DNA from: CAWFGW01 sp963815495
Lineage (GTDB): Bacteria > Bacteroidota > Bacteroidia > Cytophagales > JAAEPT01
Direction: 5' to 3'
DNA: 64,000 nucleotides
Assembly (NCBI GenBank): GCA_963815495.1
Contig: CAWFGW010000007.1
Location: 1 to 64,000, forward strand
Part shown: positions 8,980-17,595 of the stretch, piece by piece
Layout of the letters: each line of letters starts with the position of its first letter
Numbering within the stretch: the first letter of the stretch is position 1
Notes under the pieces: model-generated
Database searches by the model: none
What the model saw: the letters and a program-made list of their open reading frames with translations, nothing else
Told to the model about the DNA's origin: nothing
Position numbers and translations under genes: made by a program

Positions 8980-9193
8980 GTTCTAAGTAATTATTATGTT
9001 CATTTGTCAGTAGTTTTTCTACTAACTATAAATTCTCTTTAAAGGATTCCAAAGATATAGTCTCAGGGGGAGTAAAGCAATTTGAAGATTAATTAATTTG
9101 CGTTATTTGCTTCTTCACTTTTAATGCAAGTAGAATATTGCTTATTTGGCATCAATTGTGGTTTGATTGTAAGAAACCCACAGCATAATCTGT

Positions 9194-10075
9194 ATGAAAA
9201 TATTATTTATCATTAATCCCATATCGGGCGATACCGACAAAGATTTTTTATATGACTACATCAAACAACTAGAAGAAGAAGATACATATGATGTTAAGTA
9301 TTACGAAACTCAACCAAAAGGTAATGTAGAAAACATCAAAGAAAAACTCCATGTTTACCAACCTGATCGCATCATTGTAGCGGGTGGCGATGGTACTATT
9401 CAACTCGTGAGTAAATGTGTTATTGAGTCTGAATCAACAGCGTCCATAGGTATCGTCCCAACAGGTTCGGCAAACGGGCTATCAACTTGTTTAGAGCTAC
9501 CAAAAGATTTAGATGAAGCATTAACTATTGCTGTCAGATCAAAAACCGAAAAAGCCATAGACGTTCTTTTGATTGATGAAACACATTATTGTGTCCACTT
9601 GTTTGACTTAGGTGTTAATGCACTATTAATTAAGTATTATGAAGCCGATGGTGCACGTGGCATGTTAGGTTATACAAAACACGTGCTATCTGCCATTAAT
9701 GATTCAGAAGTGTTTGATTTTACCATTGAAAATGAAACTGGTAAATTTAAAACCTCAGCACAGATTGTAATTTGCACGAATGGGAACAAATTTGGTACAG
9801 GAGTTAAAATATCCAATGGATCCATCTTTGATGGGTATTTTGACCTCACCATTATTGAAGAGGTTAACTTTGAAGAGGTTATAAAGTCGGGGTTATCTTT
9901 ATTAGATATTCAATTGACTGATGATCAGTTTGATAGATCCATCAAAAGTAAGAGTACTAGAATAAGTACGAACGCGCCAGTACCTTTTCAAATTGATGGT
10001 GAATACATGGGAGAAATATCAAAGCTTCATGTCAAAGTATTAGAATCAGCCATAAAAATAATATTGAATGAGTAA
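9194..10075 (+). CDS. Diacylglycerol kinase-family lipid kinase
   Basis: 293 residues, cytoplasmic. The catalytic DAGK domain starts at the first residues (ILFIINPISG) and has the nucleotide-binding GGDGT (IIVAGGDGTIQLV, about residue 63) and PTGSANG (about residue 92). The C-terminal half is the YegS-type beta domain, with DGEYMGE near the end. By family it phosphorylates a lipid such as diacylglycerol; the exact substrate cannot be read from sequence. Its last 8 bases overlap the start of the APP1-like phosphatase gene, so the two are almost certainly co-translated. Confidence 0.88.
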   Translation: MKILFIINPISGDTDKDFLYDYIKQLEEEDTYDVKYYETQPKGNVENIKEKLHVYQPDRIIVAGGDGTIQLVSKCVIESESTASIGIVPTGSANGLSTCLELPKDLDEALTIAVRSKTEKAIDVLLIDETHYCVHLFDLGVNALLIKYYEADGARGMLGYTKHVLSAINDSEVFDFTIENETGKFKTSAQIVICTNGNKFGTGVKISNGSIFDGYFDLTIIEEVNFEEVIKSGLSLLDIQLTDDQFDRSIKSKSTRISTNAPVPFQIDGEYMGEISKLHVKVLESAIKIILNE

Positions 10076-11033
10076 ACACAAGCCCCCTTTATTAATTAAT
10101 TTTTTCTCTATTTCAGATGGTCATGCCATAATTTTAGGCGGACAAATTATCTACTCTAAACGAGGTGATATTGAATATGAAACACTCAATAGATGGCAAA
10201 CGGCAAAAAACTTAATTCGTTTGTACCAAGCCAAACCTCTCAAAAACAAAAGGCTTCACTTATTATTTGATGAAAAAAAACATATCACTGCAAAAACTGA
10301 TGGTCGGGGTTTTTTTTATATCAATCAATTAGTTGATGGTTCAATTACTAACTTAAATGCTATCCATTTAATAGACGGTACCATTGTTCAATTAGCACAA
10401 CATATACAAACCCTTCATACGCAACCTTTTACTTCTAAGCACTTACTTATTTCTGATTTAGATGACACATTAATTCAATCATTTATTAGAAATAAATTCA
10501 AGAAAATCTGGACCATGCTTTTCACACGGGTAACTAAACGTAAGTCTGTTAAGGATATTCAGAAATTAATTAATTACACAAAAGCTCAAGGGTCTGATAT
10601 AGTCTACTTGTCTAATAGCGAACAAAATTTAGGTTTGCTAATCTCAAGTTTTTTAGCTCACAACCAACTACCCGAAGGACCTATTTTTCTAAAGAAGTTT
10701 AGAGGAACTAAAGATTTACTACTGAACAAAAAAGTACCGAAAGGCGAAGCACACAAACTTAAAACACTTCGTGAATTACTAAGTACTTTTCCTACTAAAC
10801 AACACATTTTAGTTGGAGACAATACGCAGCATGATTTAGAAATTTATCTGACTGTTGCTAATGAATTCCCAAGCCAAATCAAACACATCATCATCAGGGA
10901 AGTAAATCCTCAACCTGAAGATAATACCACCATTGCCAGTCATGAAAAATGGTTAAAAGAACATAATATTCAATTACACTATGCTCCTACGTTTGAGGAA
11001 GTATTATTTGATGATGAGTATTTTGAAAAATGA
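10068..11033 (+). CDS. APP1-like phosphatidate phosphatase (DUF2183 family)
   Basis: 321 residues, no signal peptide. An N-terminal beta-rich region of about 120 residues leads into a HAD-type phosphatase core with SDLDDTLIQSF (about residue 130; the DxDxT catalytic loop), a later SNSEQN motif and the VGDNTQHDLEIY acidic motif near residue 250. This domain order matches the APP1 catalytic family, which in yeast dephosphorylates phosphatidic acid. The start overlaps the end of the lipid kinase by 8 bp (ATGAGTAA), a pairing of opposed kinase and phosphatase activities. Substrate assignment is inference. Confidence 0.78.
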   Translation: MSKHKPPLLINFFSISDGHAIILGGQIIYSKRGDIEYETLNRWQTAKNLIRLYQAKPLKNKRLHLLFDEKKHITAKTDGRGFFYINQLVDGSITNLNAIHLIDGTIVQLAQHIQTLHTQPFTSKHLLISDLDDTLIQSFIRNKFKKIWTMLFTRVTKRKSVKDIQKLINYTKAQGSDIVYLSNSEQNLGLLISSFLAHNQLPEGPIFLKKFRGTKDLLLNKKVPKGEAHKLKTLRELLSTFPTKQHILVGDNTQHDLEIYLTVANEFPSQIKHIIIREVNPQPEDNTTIASHEKWLKEHNIQLHYAPTFEEVLFDDEYFEK

Positions 11034-11233
11034 TGAACTCTCCCTTTTATAAATCAAAATTTAGTTAAATCAATATTTAAGCTTAATTATTTCGTCTATA
11101 ACAATTAATTTTTACATAATAAGCATATCCAATTTCATAATAAATAATTTTTACAGTCTTTAGTATATCTTAGTAAAACATTTCACTACTTTTACACAAA
11201 AATTGTGCTTAGCTTTTGTTCAAAAAAGATTCA

Positions 11234-12682
11234 ATGAAAAAAAAATTATTACTTTCTGTCGTTATTTTGGCTGTTATTATACAAAGTCAAGGTCAAAATC
11301 AAACAATTACAAATATCTATGATGTATCTAAAGATGCACAAGTATGGAGTTATGATGCTGCTGGTCAATTGGATCGAGGAACAAATCGACAAGATATAGT
11401 AATCTATGAATGGACTAAAGATGGTGTTCCTAATACCAAATATGGTCTAATTGATTTCGATTTATCTTCAATACCAGAAAACGCTACAATAATTGAAGCA
11501 AAATTAATGCTATTTCATGACCCCACTTCACTTGATGATGAACACTCTCAATTAAGTGGTAGTAATGAAGCTATTATAAGTCGAATCACATCTGAATGGG
11601 ATGAAACTGTTTTTTGGAATATTGCACCTACTACTTCAAATATTAATGCTACTGACATACCTGCTTCTTCCAGCGGAACACAGGACTACTCCATTGATGT
11701 AACTAATTTAACGCAAGACATCATAAATGATAAATCAAATAGTTATGGTTATTTAATCAAAATGGCTATCCAAGAACATTATAGAAGTCTAGTATTCGCA
11801 TCTAGTGAACACCCTAACCCTGATTTACATCCTCAATTAAAAATCACCTATAACTTACCTTGTGAATATATTGAACTTCAAGCATCAGAAGGAAAAGATG
11901 CACAAGTATGGAGTTATGATGCTAGTGGTCAATTAGACCGAGGAACTGATCGGCAGGATATAGTCATCTACGAATGGACTAAAGATGGAATTCCAAATAC
12001 TAAATACGGTCTTATAGATTTTGATTTTGCACCTATACCTGAGAATGCAACTATTGTCGAAGCAAACCTAATGTTATTCCATGATCCTTCTTCACTTGAT
12101 GATGTACATTCTCAAATAAGTGGTAGCAACGAAGCAATTATAAGTCGAATAACATCTGAATGGGATGAAAAAGTTTATTGGAATATTACACCTACTACTT
12201 CAAATATTAATGCTACTGACATTCCTGCTTCTTCCAGCGGAACACAGGACTACTCCATTGATGTAACTAATTTAACGCAAGACATCATAAATGATAAATC
12301 AAATAGTTATGGCTATCTAATCAAAATGGCTATCCAAGAACATTATAGAAGTCTAGTATTTGCCTCTGGTGAGCATCCTAATTTAGATTTGCGTCCGAAA
12401 TTGAAAGTTTGTTTTCAAAATAGTCCCGTCATTACAAACTTATCAAAGTTAAAAACTGAGCAAGATAACAACTTCACGATACACCCTAACCCTTCTCAAA
12501 ACTTTATCACTATCCAACATTTAAAAGAAAACTCAAAACTCTACATATATAATCAATATGGTGTTTTAACAAAAACTATTGAACCGGTGTCCAATAATGA
12601 AAAAATAGACATATCCGAGATGCCCTCGGGATTATACATCATTCAGATAGGTAGTTATACTACCAAATTAATTGTAGAATAA
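11234..12682 (+). CDS. Secreted DNRLRE-repeat protein with type-A T9SS sorting domain
   Basis: 482 residues from the ATG at 11234 (an upstream TTG at 11216 would only extend the signal peptide). A signal sequence (MKKKLLLSVVILAVII) precedes two tandem copies of a 188-residue DNRLRE-type beta-sandwich domain: KDAQVWSYDA, YGLIDFDL, LMLFHDP, SRITSEWDE and YRSLVFAS occur in each. The last 70 residues are a type-A sorting domain with IHPNPSQNFITI and a short beta C-terminus ending LIVE. The domains are likely adhesive or carbohydrate-facing, but no catalytic motif is visible. The protein should be exported by T9SS and anchored at the surface. A terminator follows at 12737. Confidence 0.82.
   Translation: MKKKLLLSVVILAVIIQSQGQNQTITNIYDVSKDAQVWSYDAAGQLDRGTNRQDIVIYEWTKDGVPNTKYGLIDFDLSSIPENATIIEAKLMLFHDPTSLDDEHSQLSGSNEAIISRITSEWDETVFWNIAPTTSNINATDIPASSSGTQDYSIDVTNLTQDIINDKSNSYGYLIKMAIQEHYRSLVFASSEHPNPDLHPQLKITYNLPCEYIELQASEGKDAQVWSYDASGQLDRGTDRQDIVIYEWTKDGIPNTKYGLIDFDFAPIPENATIVEANLMLFHDPSSLDDVHSQISGSNEAIISRITSEWDEKVYWNITPTTSNINATDIPASSSGTQDYSIDVTNLTQDIINDKSNSYGYLIKMAIQEHYRSLVFASGEHPNLDLRPKLKVCFQNSPVITNLSKLKTEQDNNFTIHPNPSQNFITIQHLKENSKLYIYNQYGVLTKTIEPVSNNEKIDISEMPSGLYIIQIGSYTTKLIVE
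11330..12408 (+). repeat. 564-bp tandem direct duplication inside the DNRLRE gene
   Basis: Two copies offset by exactly 564 bp (for example AAGATGCACA at 11331 and 11895, ATAGAAGTCT at 11781 and 12345). The 3' part of the units (from 11628 and 12192, about 180 bp) is nearly identical including third positions, while the 5' part has many synonymous differences. Confidence 0.9.
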
Positions 12683-12736
12683 TCTCATGAAGCAGTTCTG
12701 TATTTATTAAAAGCATTTAAAATAGCTCCATCCTTT

Positions 12737-12782
12737 AATAGCCTTAGCTGTAATAATAAAATTACGACTAAGGCTATTTTAT
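12737..12782 (+). terminator. Terminator after the DNRLRE gene
   Basis: Stem AATAGCCTTAG at 12737-12747 with CTAAGGCTATT at 12768-12778, a 20-base loop, then a T-rich tail. It lies 55 bp downstream of the plus-strand stop. Confidence 0.7.
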
Positions 12783-12934
12783 TAAAAAGCTATTTATAAT
12801 AAAATCAATGCTAACTTGTATATAACTATTTTCAGTTTTTTAGAGTGTAATATCATTTTTTTATTTCTTAATAAAAGATTTCACGGCCAATGTTCGATTG
12901 TTATACTCTTTAAAAGATTAAGTTTAATAGAAAA

Positions 12935-14110
12935 TCACAATAAAAAACAACTCACTCGTTCCCCTTGCTTCAACTCATTTACTTCCCAAGGAACATACAC
13001 TTGCGCATTGGCATCCGTAAAGGCAGACAGCATAGACGAGGCTTGGGCTCCCAAGATAGTTACCTTTCCCTCACTAATTTTTGCCTTCAAAAACTCTGCA
13101 CGATCTCCTTTTTTTAAATAGTCGTGTGTTAAGGGTAAATGTAAATCAACCATTCCTGCAGAAATTTTTCCTGACATTAAATCTAAACCCGTTAATACAT
13201 ATTGGTAATAACATGATAGTGCAGCATAAGGATTTCCCGGTAAAGCGAATACTTTGCAATCCCCCAATTGCCCAACTAACATAGGCTTACCTGGTTTTTG
13301 TTTTACTTTATAAAAGAATACGTCACAACCAAGTTCTTGTAAACTTTGCCAAACAAAATCGTAATCGCCAACAGAGATCCCACCTGTCAAAATCAACACA
13401 TCATTCATTTTAGCGAGTTGCTGAATTGCTTCTTTAGTGGTCTCAAAATCATCAGCTAAATTAGCTACTCCAAGCACACGATAACCTGTGGCCTCAGCAG
13501 CAGATTCAATAGTTATGGAGTTACTCTCATACACTTGTCCGGCTTTTAAAGAATTACCCGGTTTCACCAATTCATCTCCCGTAATTGCTAATGCTATGCG
13601 GGGTTTACAAACAACTTTTAAAGCTACCAATCCCAATGAAGCAGCAAAGCCGATAGCTCCAGATGTCATAACTGTTCCTTTTTTTATCGCTATAGTTTCC
13701 GCAGCTATCTGTTCCCCAACAGGACGAATATTTAACTGGGGTTTTAAGTTGTTGTCTTTGATATGAATAGTATTATCGACCACTTCCACTTTTTCTTGCA
13801 TCACCACCACATCAGCAGAGTCAGGCACCATTGCACCAGTAAAAATTCGCAACGCACTACCAACCTCTAATTCAGGAACAACTGTATCTCCAGCTTTTAT
13901 CACGCCCTGCAAACGAAGTGGTATATCAGCTTCATTTAAACGTATAGCATAACCATCCATGGCGCTTTGTCGAAAAGGAGGCATTGCTATAGGCGCTTTC
14001 ACATCTTCTGCCACTACCCTATCTAAGACATATTTTAAGGATAAAATCTCAGTTGATAAGGATGAGAAATTTTCTTGAATTAAGGCTTTTGCTTCGGGAA
14101 CGGTGATCAT
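12935..14110 (-). CDS. moeA: Molybdopterin molybdenumtransferase MoeA
   Basis: 391 residues, the usual length. The N-terminal SVLDRVVAEDV-like region, the substrate loop MPPFRQSAMDGYAI and the MoCF-type domain with TGDELVKPG, VLILTGGISVGDYDF and LPGNPYAALSCYYQYV are all present. MoeA inserts molybdenum into adenylylated molybdopterin. The gene is divergent from modE across 220 bp that hold a predicted ModE operator, so both sides may be controlled together. It starts at ATG 14110 (MITVPEAKALIQ). Its 3' side faces the terminator at 12737-12782. Confidence 0.95.
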   Translation of the reverse strand: MITVPEAKALIQENFSSLSTEILSLKYVLDRVVAEDVKAPIAMPPFRQSAMDGYAIRLNEADIPLRLQGVIKAGDTVVPELEVGSALRIFTGAMVPDSADVVVMQEKVEVVDNTIHIKDNNLKPQLNIRPVGEQIAAETIAIKKGTVMTSGAIGFAASLGLVALKVVCKPRIALAITGDELVKPGNSLKAGQVYESNSITIESAAEATGYRVLGVANLADDFETTKEAIQQLAKMNDVLILTGGISVGDYDFVWQSLQELGCDVFFYKVKQKPGKPMLVGQLGDCKVFALPGNPYAALSCYYQYVLTGLDLMSGKISAGMVDLHLPLTHDYLKKGDRAEFLKAKISEGKVTILGAQASSMLSAFTDANAQVYVPWEVNELKQGERVSCFLL

Positions 14111-14116
14111 TTTATG

Positions 14117-14240
14117 AATAGTGAGATTTGAGTATTGAGTAGCTAGATGTTGGTTTTTAGATATGAGATTACTAAATATCGAAAGTTAGAATTTTACTAC
14201 TTATAACTCGCTACTTAATACTCATGACTTTTCGCTTGTT
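14117..14240. repeat. Low-complexity intergenic repeat (element 1 of 3)
   Basis: Between moeA and modE the sequence is built from degenerate blocks of the type GAGTATTGAGTAGC, TTACTACTTATAACTCGC and TACTTAATACTCATGAC. The left part is purine-rich and the right part is its rough complement, so an imperfect hairpin is possible. Similar sequence occurs at 16896-17150 and 17596-17722. There is no coding potential. Confidence 0.6.
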
Positions 14241-14293
14241 TCTGGCTTTGGAACATTGGTTCTTTTAAAACATAGCAAATATCTATATTTTTT

Positions 14294-14317
14294 CGTTGTA
14301 TCCTATTGGATATAACG
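14294..14317. promoter_or_regulatory. Predicted ModE operator
   Basis: Near-perfect inverted repeat, left arm CGTTGTATCC at 14294-14303 and right arm GGATATAACG at 14308-14317 with a 4-bp centre; one mismatch between arms. The CGTT..TAT and ATAACG ends and the 24-bp total length match the E. coli ModE operator pattern as I recall it. It lies 13 bp before the modE ATG and just after a weak -7-like TATATTTT (14284-14291), so binding would cover the transcription start. Confidence 0.75.
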
Positions 14318-14330
14318 ATAGATTTACCTT

Positions 14331-14660
14331 ATGGAAATCAAATTCAAAGTCTGGTTCGAGCAAGAAAAACATGTGGTTGCCGGTAGTGGTCGCGTGAAAC
14401 TGTTGGAGGCCATTCACCAACATGGATCCATATCGAAAGCAGCTGCTTCTATCAATCTCTCCTACAAAAAAGCCTCAAAATTAATTGAATCAATGAACGC
14501 CACCGCAGGGCTTTCTTTAGTGGAAACATCCACAGGAGGAGCTGGTGGCGGTGGCACTTTACTAACCGAACGTGCTTTAACGATTATTCAACAATACAAA
14601 AAAGCGCACCAAACACTTTCCAACACCTGCCATGAACTGGAAACGCTTTTTTCTAAATAG
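14331..14660 (+). CDS. modE: ModE-type molybdate regulator, DNA-binding domain only
   Basis: 109 residues forming the winged-helix N-terminal domain of ModE: VKLLEAIHQHGSISKAAASINLSYKKASKLIESMN is visible in two consecutive stretches at residues about 22-56, followed by a Gly-rich wing (STGGAGGGGTLL). The C-terminal molybdate-binding TOBE/Mop domains of classical ModE (about 260 residues) are absent; the frame ends normally and modA overlaps it by 29 bp, so this is not a visible truncation. It is first in the modE-modA-modB-modC-moaD run and lies 13 bp after its predicted operator, which suggests autoregulation. How it would sense molybdate is unknown. Confidence 0.85.
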   Translation: MEIKFKVWFEQEKHVVAGSGRVKLLEAIHQHGSISKAAASINLSYKKASKLIESMNATAGLSLVETSTGGAGGGGTLLTERALTIIQQYKKAHQTLSNTCHELETLFSK

Positions 14661-15357
14661 TCAATTAATAGTGATCGTATTTGGATGTAGTCAACAAACG
14701 ACATATCAAACTCCTATACGTATAGCTGTGGCTGCGAGCAGCGCTAAAGTATTAAAAGAAATTGCATTGGCTTACGAAAGTGAACACCACACAAAAATAG
14801 ATGTAATTACCGGTTCTTCTGGTAAATTAGCAGCTCAAATAGAACAAGGAGCACCTTTTGATATTTTCTTAGCAGCGGATTCGACCTATATCCATTCATT
14901 GTTTCTGAAAGGAGTGATTACTGAACATGGACAATCATTCACCACTAACCGGTTAGCCGTATGGTCTTCGTCCCCTATTGATACGCTGCAAACCTTACTA
15001 GAAAAAGCAACTATCATCAGCATCGCGAACCCACAAACAGCACCTTTTGGAGTGGCCGCTTTGAAAACATTTAAAGACTTAGGAATAAACCCCACTAATT
15101 TAATATATGGTAGTAGTATTGCACAAGTCAATCAATACATAGCCAATCAAAATGTGGCTATTGCTTTTACTTCTTCGTCCTCAAAAAGTGAGCTTGAAAG
15201 AGCGGGATTTAAGTCCGGCTACTGGTTGTTATTAGACCCACAACTAGAGCAACACATCGTAATGCTCAACAGCACTAAATCAGTTAACGACTTCTACCAT
15301 TATCTTTTTACAGATAATGCCAATCAGATATTAAAAAAAAACGGATTTAATCGTTGA
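14632..15357 (+). CDS. modA: Molybdate ABC transporter substrate-binding lipoprotein ModA
   Basis: 241 residues. The start at 14632, inside the end of modE, is needed to include the signal sequence with lipobox IVFGC (Cys near residue 19). The mature part matches ModA: IRIAVAASSAKVLKEIALAYE, GSSGKLAAQIEQGAPFDIFLAAD (oxyanion-binding Ser and Asp region), NPQTAPFG and a VAIAFTSSS segment. It captures molybdate or tungstate outside the inner membrane and delivers it to ModB. It overlaps modE by 29 bp and modB by 4 bp. Confidence 0.92.
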   Translation: MNWKRFFLNSQLIVIVFGCSQQTTYQTPIRIAVAASSAKVLKEIALAYESEHHTKIDVITGSSGKLAAQIEQGAPFDIFLAADSTYIHSLFLKGVITEHGQSFTTNRLAVWSSSPIDTLQTLLEKATIISIANPQTAPFGVAALKTFKDLGINPTNLIYGSSIAQVNQYIANQNVAIAFTSSSSKSELERAGFKSGYWLLLDPQLEQHIVMLNSTKSVNDFYHYLFTDNANQILKKNGFNR

Positions 15358-16022
15358 ATTGGACACCAATCATATTGAGTCTTCAGTTAGCAACAATAAC
15401 CACATTTTTGCTCTTTATTATTTGCTTGCCCTTAGTGTATGGAATGCATCGCTGTAAAAGTAAGTGGATATTAGTGGTTGAAACACTCACCACTCTCCCA
15501 CTCATTTTACCACCTTCAGTTCTGGGATTTTATTTGTTACTTTTATTTAACCCTAGTTCAGGTATAGCTGTCTGGTTAAAAGCTTTTTTAGGAGTCGAAC
15601 TATTGTTTTCGTTTACAGGATTAGTCATCGCTTCGCTTATTTATAGTCTTCCCTTTATGATTAGCCCTTTGCTCTCAGGGTTACGAAGTCTGCCTCTTTC
15701 TTACCGAGAGGCTGCTGCTACACTAGGGATGTCATCGTTCGCCATATTTCGAAAGATTGAATTGCCAAACATCATTACCTTTATTATTTCTGCTCTCAGC
15801 TTAAGTTTTGCTCATACCATTGGTGAGTTTGGGGTGGTATTGATGATTGGTGGAAGTATTCCTAATCAAACAGAAGTAGCCTCTATTGCGCTCTTTAACG
15901 AAGTGGAAGCTCTAGACTATAATACTGCCCATAATTATGCTGCTGTATTGTTAGCTATCTCATTTTCAGTGTTGCTTACGGTAAATTTCATCCGACATAA
16001 AAACACCACAGCTACAGTCTGA
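15354..16022 (+). CDS. modB: Molybdate ABC transporter permease ModB
   Basis: 222 residues with about five transmembrane segments. The TTG start at 15354 overlaps the modA stop (TTGA), and no better in-frame start exists. The permease EAA-type loop is EAAATLGMSSFAIFRKIELP (about residues 118-137). The N-terminal half has TLPLILPPSVLGFYLL and the C-terminal half FAHTIGEFGVVLMIGG, both characteristic of ModB. Its stop shares a base with the modC ATG. Confidence 0.92.
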   Translation: MNWTPIILSLQLATITTFLLFIICLPLVYGMHRCKSKWILVVETLTTLPLILPPSVLGFYLLLLFNPSSGIAVWLKAFLGVELLFSFTGLVIASLIYSLPFMISPLLSGLRSLPLSYREAAATLGMSSFAIFRKIELPNIITFIISALSLSFAHTIGEFGVVLMIGGSIPNQTEVASIALFNEVEALDYNTAHNYAAVLLAISFSVLLTVNFIRHKNTTATV

Positions 16023-16657
16023 TGTTAGAAATTAACTCATATCACCCCTTGGTTCATTCAACCTTAGCGTTTAACCTCTCAATAAATCAGGGTGAAATTA
16101 TTGGCTTACAGGGACATTCTGGCTCTGGGAAAACAACTTTTCTAAGACAACTTGCGGGTTTATCTATTCCACAAAAAGGATTCATTAAATACAACAACGA
16201 TTTATGGACAAACAATGGACGAGTTATTGTCTCTATACAAAATCGAAACACAGGATTTGTATTTCAAGATTACGGATTGTTTCCACACCTTACTGCTTTG
16301 CAGAATATAGAAATCAGTAAACATCCACTTTCAGAAGAAGTAAAAACTGCTCTTGAATTAGCACCATTTCTTCACCAAAATCCAGGTACCCTTTCAGGTG
16401 GACAAAAACAACGAACAGCCATAGCAAGAGCATTAACTACTCCTGCTGAACTCTTATTACTGGACGAGCCTTTTGCGGCATTAGATGATTTGATGAAAAC
16501 CAAAACAATAGAGCTTCTTAACACCTATATAAAACAAAAAAAAATAACTACTATAATAGTTTCGCACGATACACCAGCATTGAAAAAAATATGCTCAACA
16601 CACTATACCTTAAAAGAAATTGATGGTTCCACAAAATTGATTCAATCCCATGTTTGA
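16022..16657 (+). CDS. modC: Molybdate ABC transporter ATP-binding protein ModC (short form)
   Basis: 211 residues, an ABC ATPase with Walker A GHSGSGKTT (about residue 33), signature LSGGQKQR, Walker B LLLLDEPFAALDD and switch His in VSHDT. Classical ModC is about 350 residues because of a C-terminal TOBE molybdate-binding domain; that domain is missing here and the following gene starts 8 bp before the stop. Together with the short ModE this leaves no TOBE/Mop domain in the whole cluster. Confidence 0.9.
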   Translation: MLEINSYHPLVHSTLAFNLSINQGEIIGLQGHSGSGKTTFLRQLAGLSIPQKGFIKYNNDLWTNNGRVIVSIQNRNTGFVFQDYGLFPHLTALQNIEISKHPLSEEVKTALELAPFLHQNPGTLSGGQKQRTAIARALTTPAELLLLDEPFAALDDLMKTKTIELLNTYIKQKKITTIIVSHDTPALKKICSTHYTLKEIDGSTKLIQSHV

Positions 16658-16892
16658 AATAGCTATACACTACTTCGGAATGTTAACCGACAAAACTGGA
16701 AAATCCACTGAAAAAATAAGTATGGATAGCCAACTTACCATTGAAGCATTAAACGAATTGCTGATTGCAAAATATCAAGGGCTAAAAAACAGTAAATATA
16801 AAATTGCCCTAAACAACGAGTTTGTAGATCAACAAGAAATTATTTCTGCTAATGCTGAAATCTCTTTATTACCTCCATTTTCGGGGGGATGA
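16650..16892 (+). CDS. moaD: Molybdopterin synthase small subunit MoaD
   Basis: 80 residues with the ubiquitin-like fold of MoaD and the essential C-terminal Gly-Gly (PPFSGG end). The terminal glycine is thiocarboxylated and donates sulfur to make molybdopterin with MoaE. The ATG overlaps modC by 8 bp, so the pathway gene is translationally coupled to the transporter. No MoeB-type activating enzyme is present in the window. Confidence 0.9.
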   Translation: MFEIAIHYFGMLTDKTGKSTEKISMDSQLTIEALNELLIAKYQGLKNSKYKIALNNEFVDQQEIISANAEISLLPPFSGG

Positions 16893-16895
16893 TTT

Positions 16896-17150
16896 TATAG
16901 AACCAAGATACAAGAGTCAAGAACCAAGAAAAAGGTAGAAAGAATAAAGTAAAAGGTAAAATGAGATGTGTTTGAACCAAGATACAAGAGTTATGATGCA
17001 GGACAAAAATGAAAGAACAAAGTAAAAAATCATGAGTAATAAGTTATGAGTTCTAAAAATTTAACTTCTACTATCTAAATCCTAGTATCTCATTACTCGC
17101 AACTTAAAACTAACCTAAATTGCTAACAGCTAAACGCTAATAACTTAAAG
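16896..17150. repeat. Low-complexity intergenic repeat (element 2 of 3)
   Basis: About 255 bp between moaD and moaE. GAACCAAGATACAAGAGT occurs twice (16900 and 16975 regions). Purine-rich blocks such as GAGTAATAAGTTATGAGT are followed by roughly complementary pyrimidine-rich blocks (CTAGTATCTCATTACTCGC, AACTTAAAACTAAC), giving an imperfect inverted arrangement. No gene is visible in it. Confidence 0.65.
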
Positions 17151-17157
17151 CTAAAAA

Positions 17158-17595
17158 ATGAAAAATATATTCGTACAAGGCCCCATCACCCCAGAAAAGA
17201 TAGCTACTTCTATTGCCCATCACCAAGTGAAAACCAATATTGGGGCTCACGATATCTTCTTAGGTCAAGTCAGAGCTGATGAAATTGAGGGCAAAAAAGT
17301 GACAGCCATCGAATACTCTGCCCAAGAAGAAATGGCGTTAAAAGCAGTCCATGAAATTCGTGAAGCTACCTTTGCGAAACATAAAGACCTTACTTGTATG
17401 CATATCTACCATAGCCTGGGAACCGTTAAAGCTGGTGAAATATGTCTCTTTGTGTTTGTGTCCTCAGGGCACCGAAAAGCTGCCTTTAGTGCCTGTAGAG
17501 ACTTAGTCGAGCAAATCAAAAAAGAAGTACCCATTTTCGGAAAAGAACTCTTTGAAGATGAGTCGCATCAGTGGAAAGTGAATACTGAGGAGTGA
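17158..17595 (+). CDS. moaE: Molybdopterin synthase catalytic subunit MoaE
   Basis: 145 residues, normal length. Recognisable MoaE features are GAHDIFLGQVRADEIEGKKV, the AIEYSAQEEMA strand, the HSLGTVKAGEICLFVFVSSGHRKAAF core and the catalytic Lys region KKEVPIFGKELFED. With MoaD it converts cyclic pyranopterin monophosphate to molybdopterin. It is flanked by two copies of the low-complexity repeat, so it may be transcribed separately from the mod operon. Confidence 0.93.
   Translation: MKNIFVQGPITPEKIATSIAHHQVKTNIGAHDIFLGQVRADEIEGKKVTAIEYSAQEEMALKAVHEIREATFAKHKDLTCMHIYHSLGTVKAGEICLFVFVSSGHRKAAFSACRDLVEQIKKEVPIFGKELFEDESHQWKVNTEE

Noticed and set aside
12816..13284. Plus-strand open frames over the moeA 3' end
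   Set aside because: Antisense to well-conserved moeA sequence; no family-like content.
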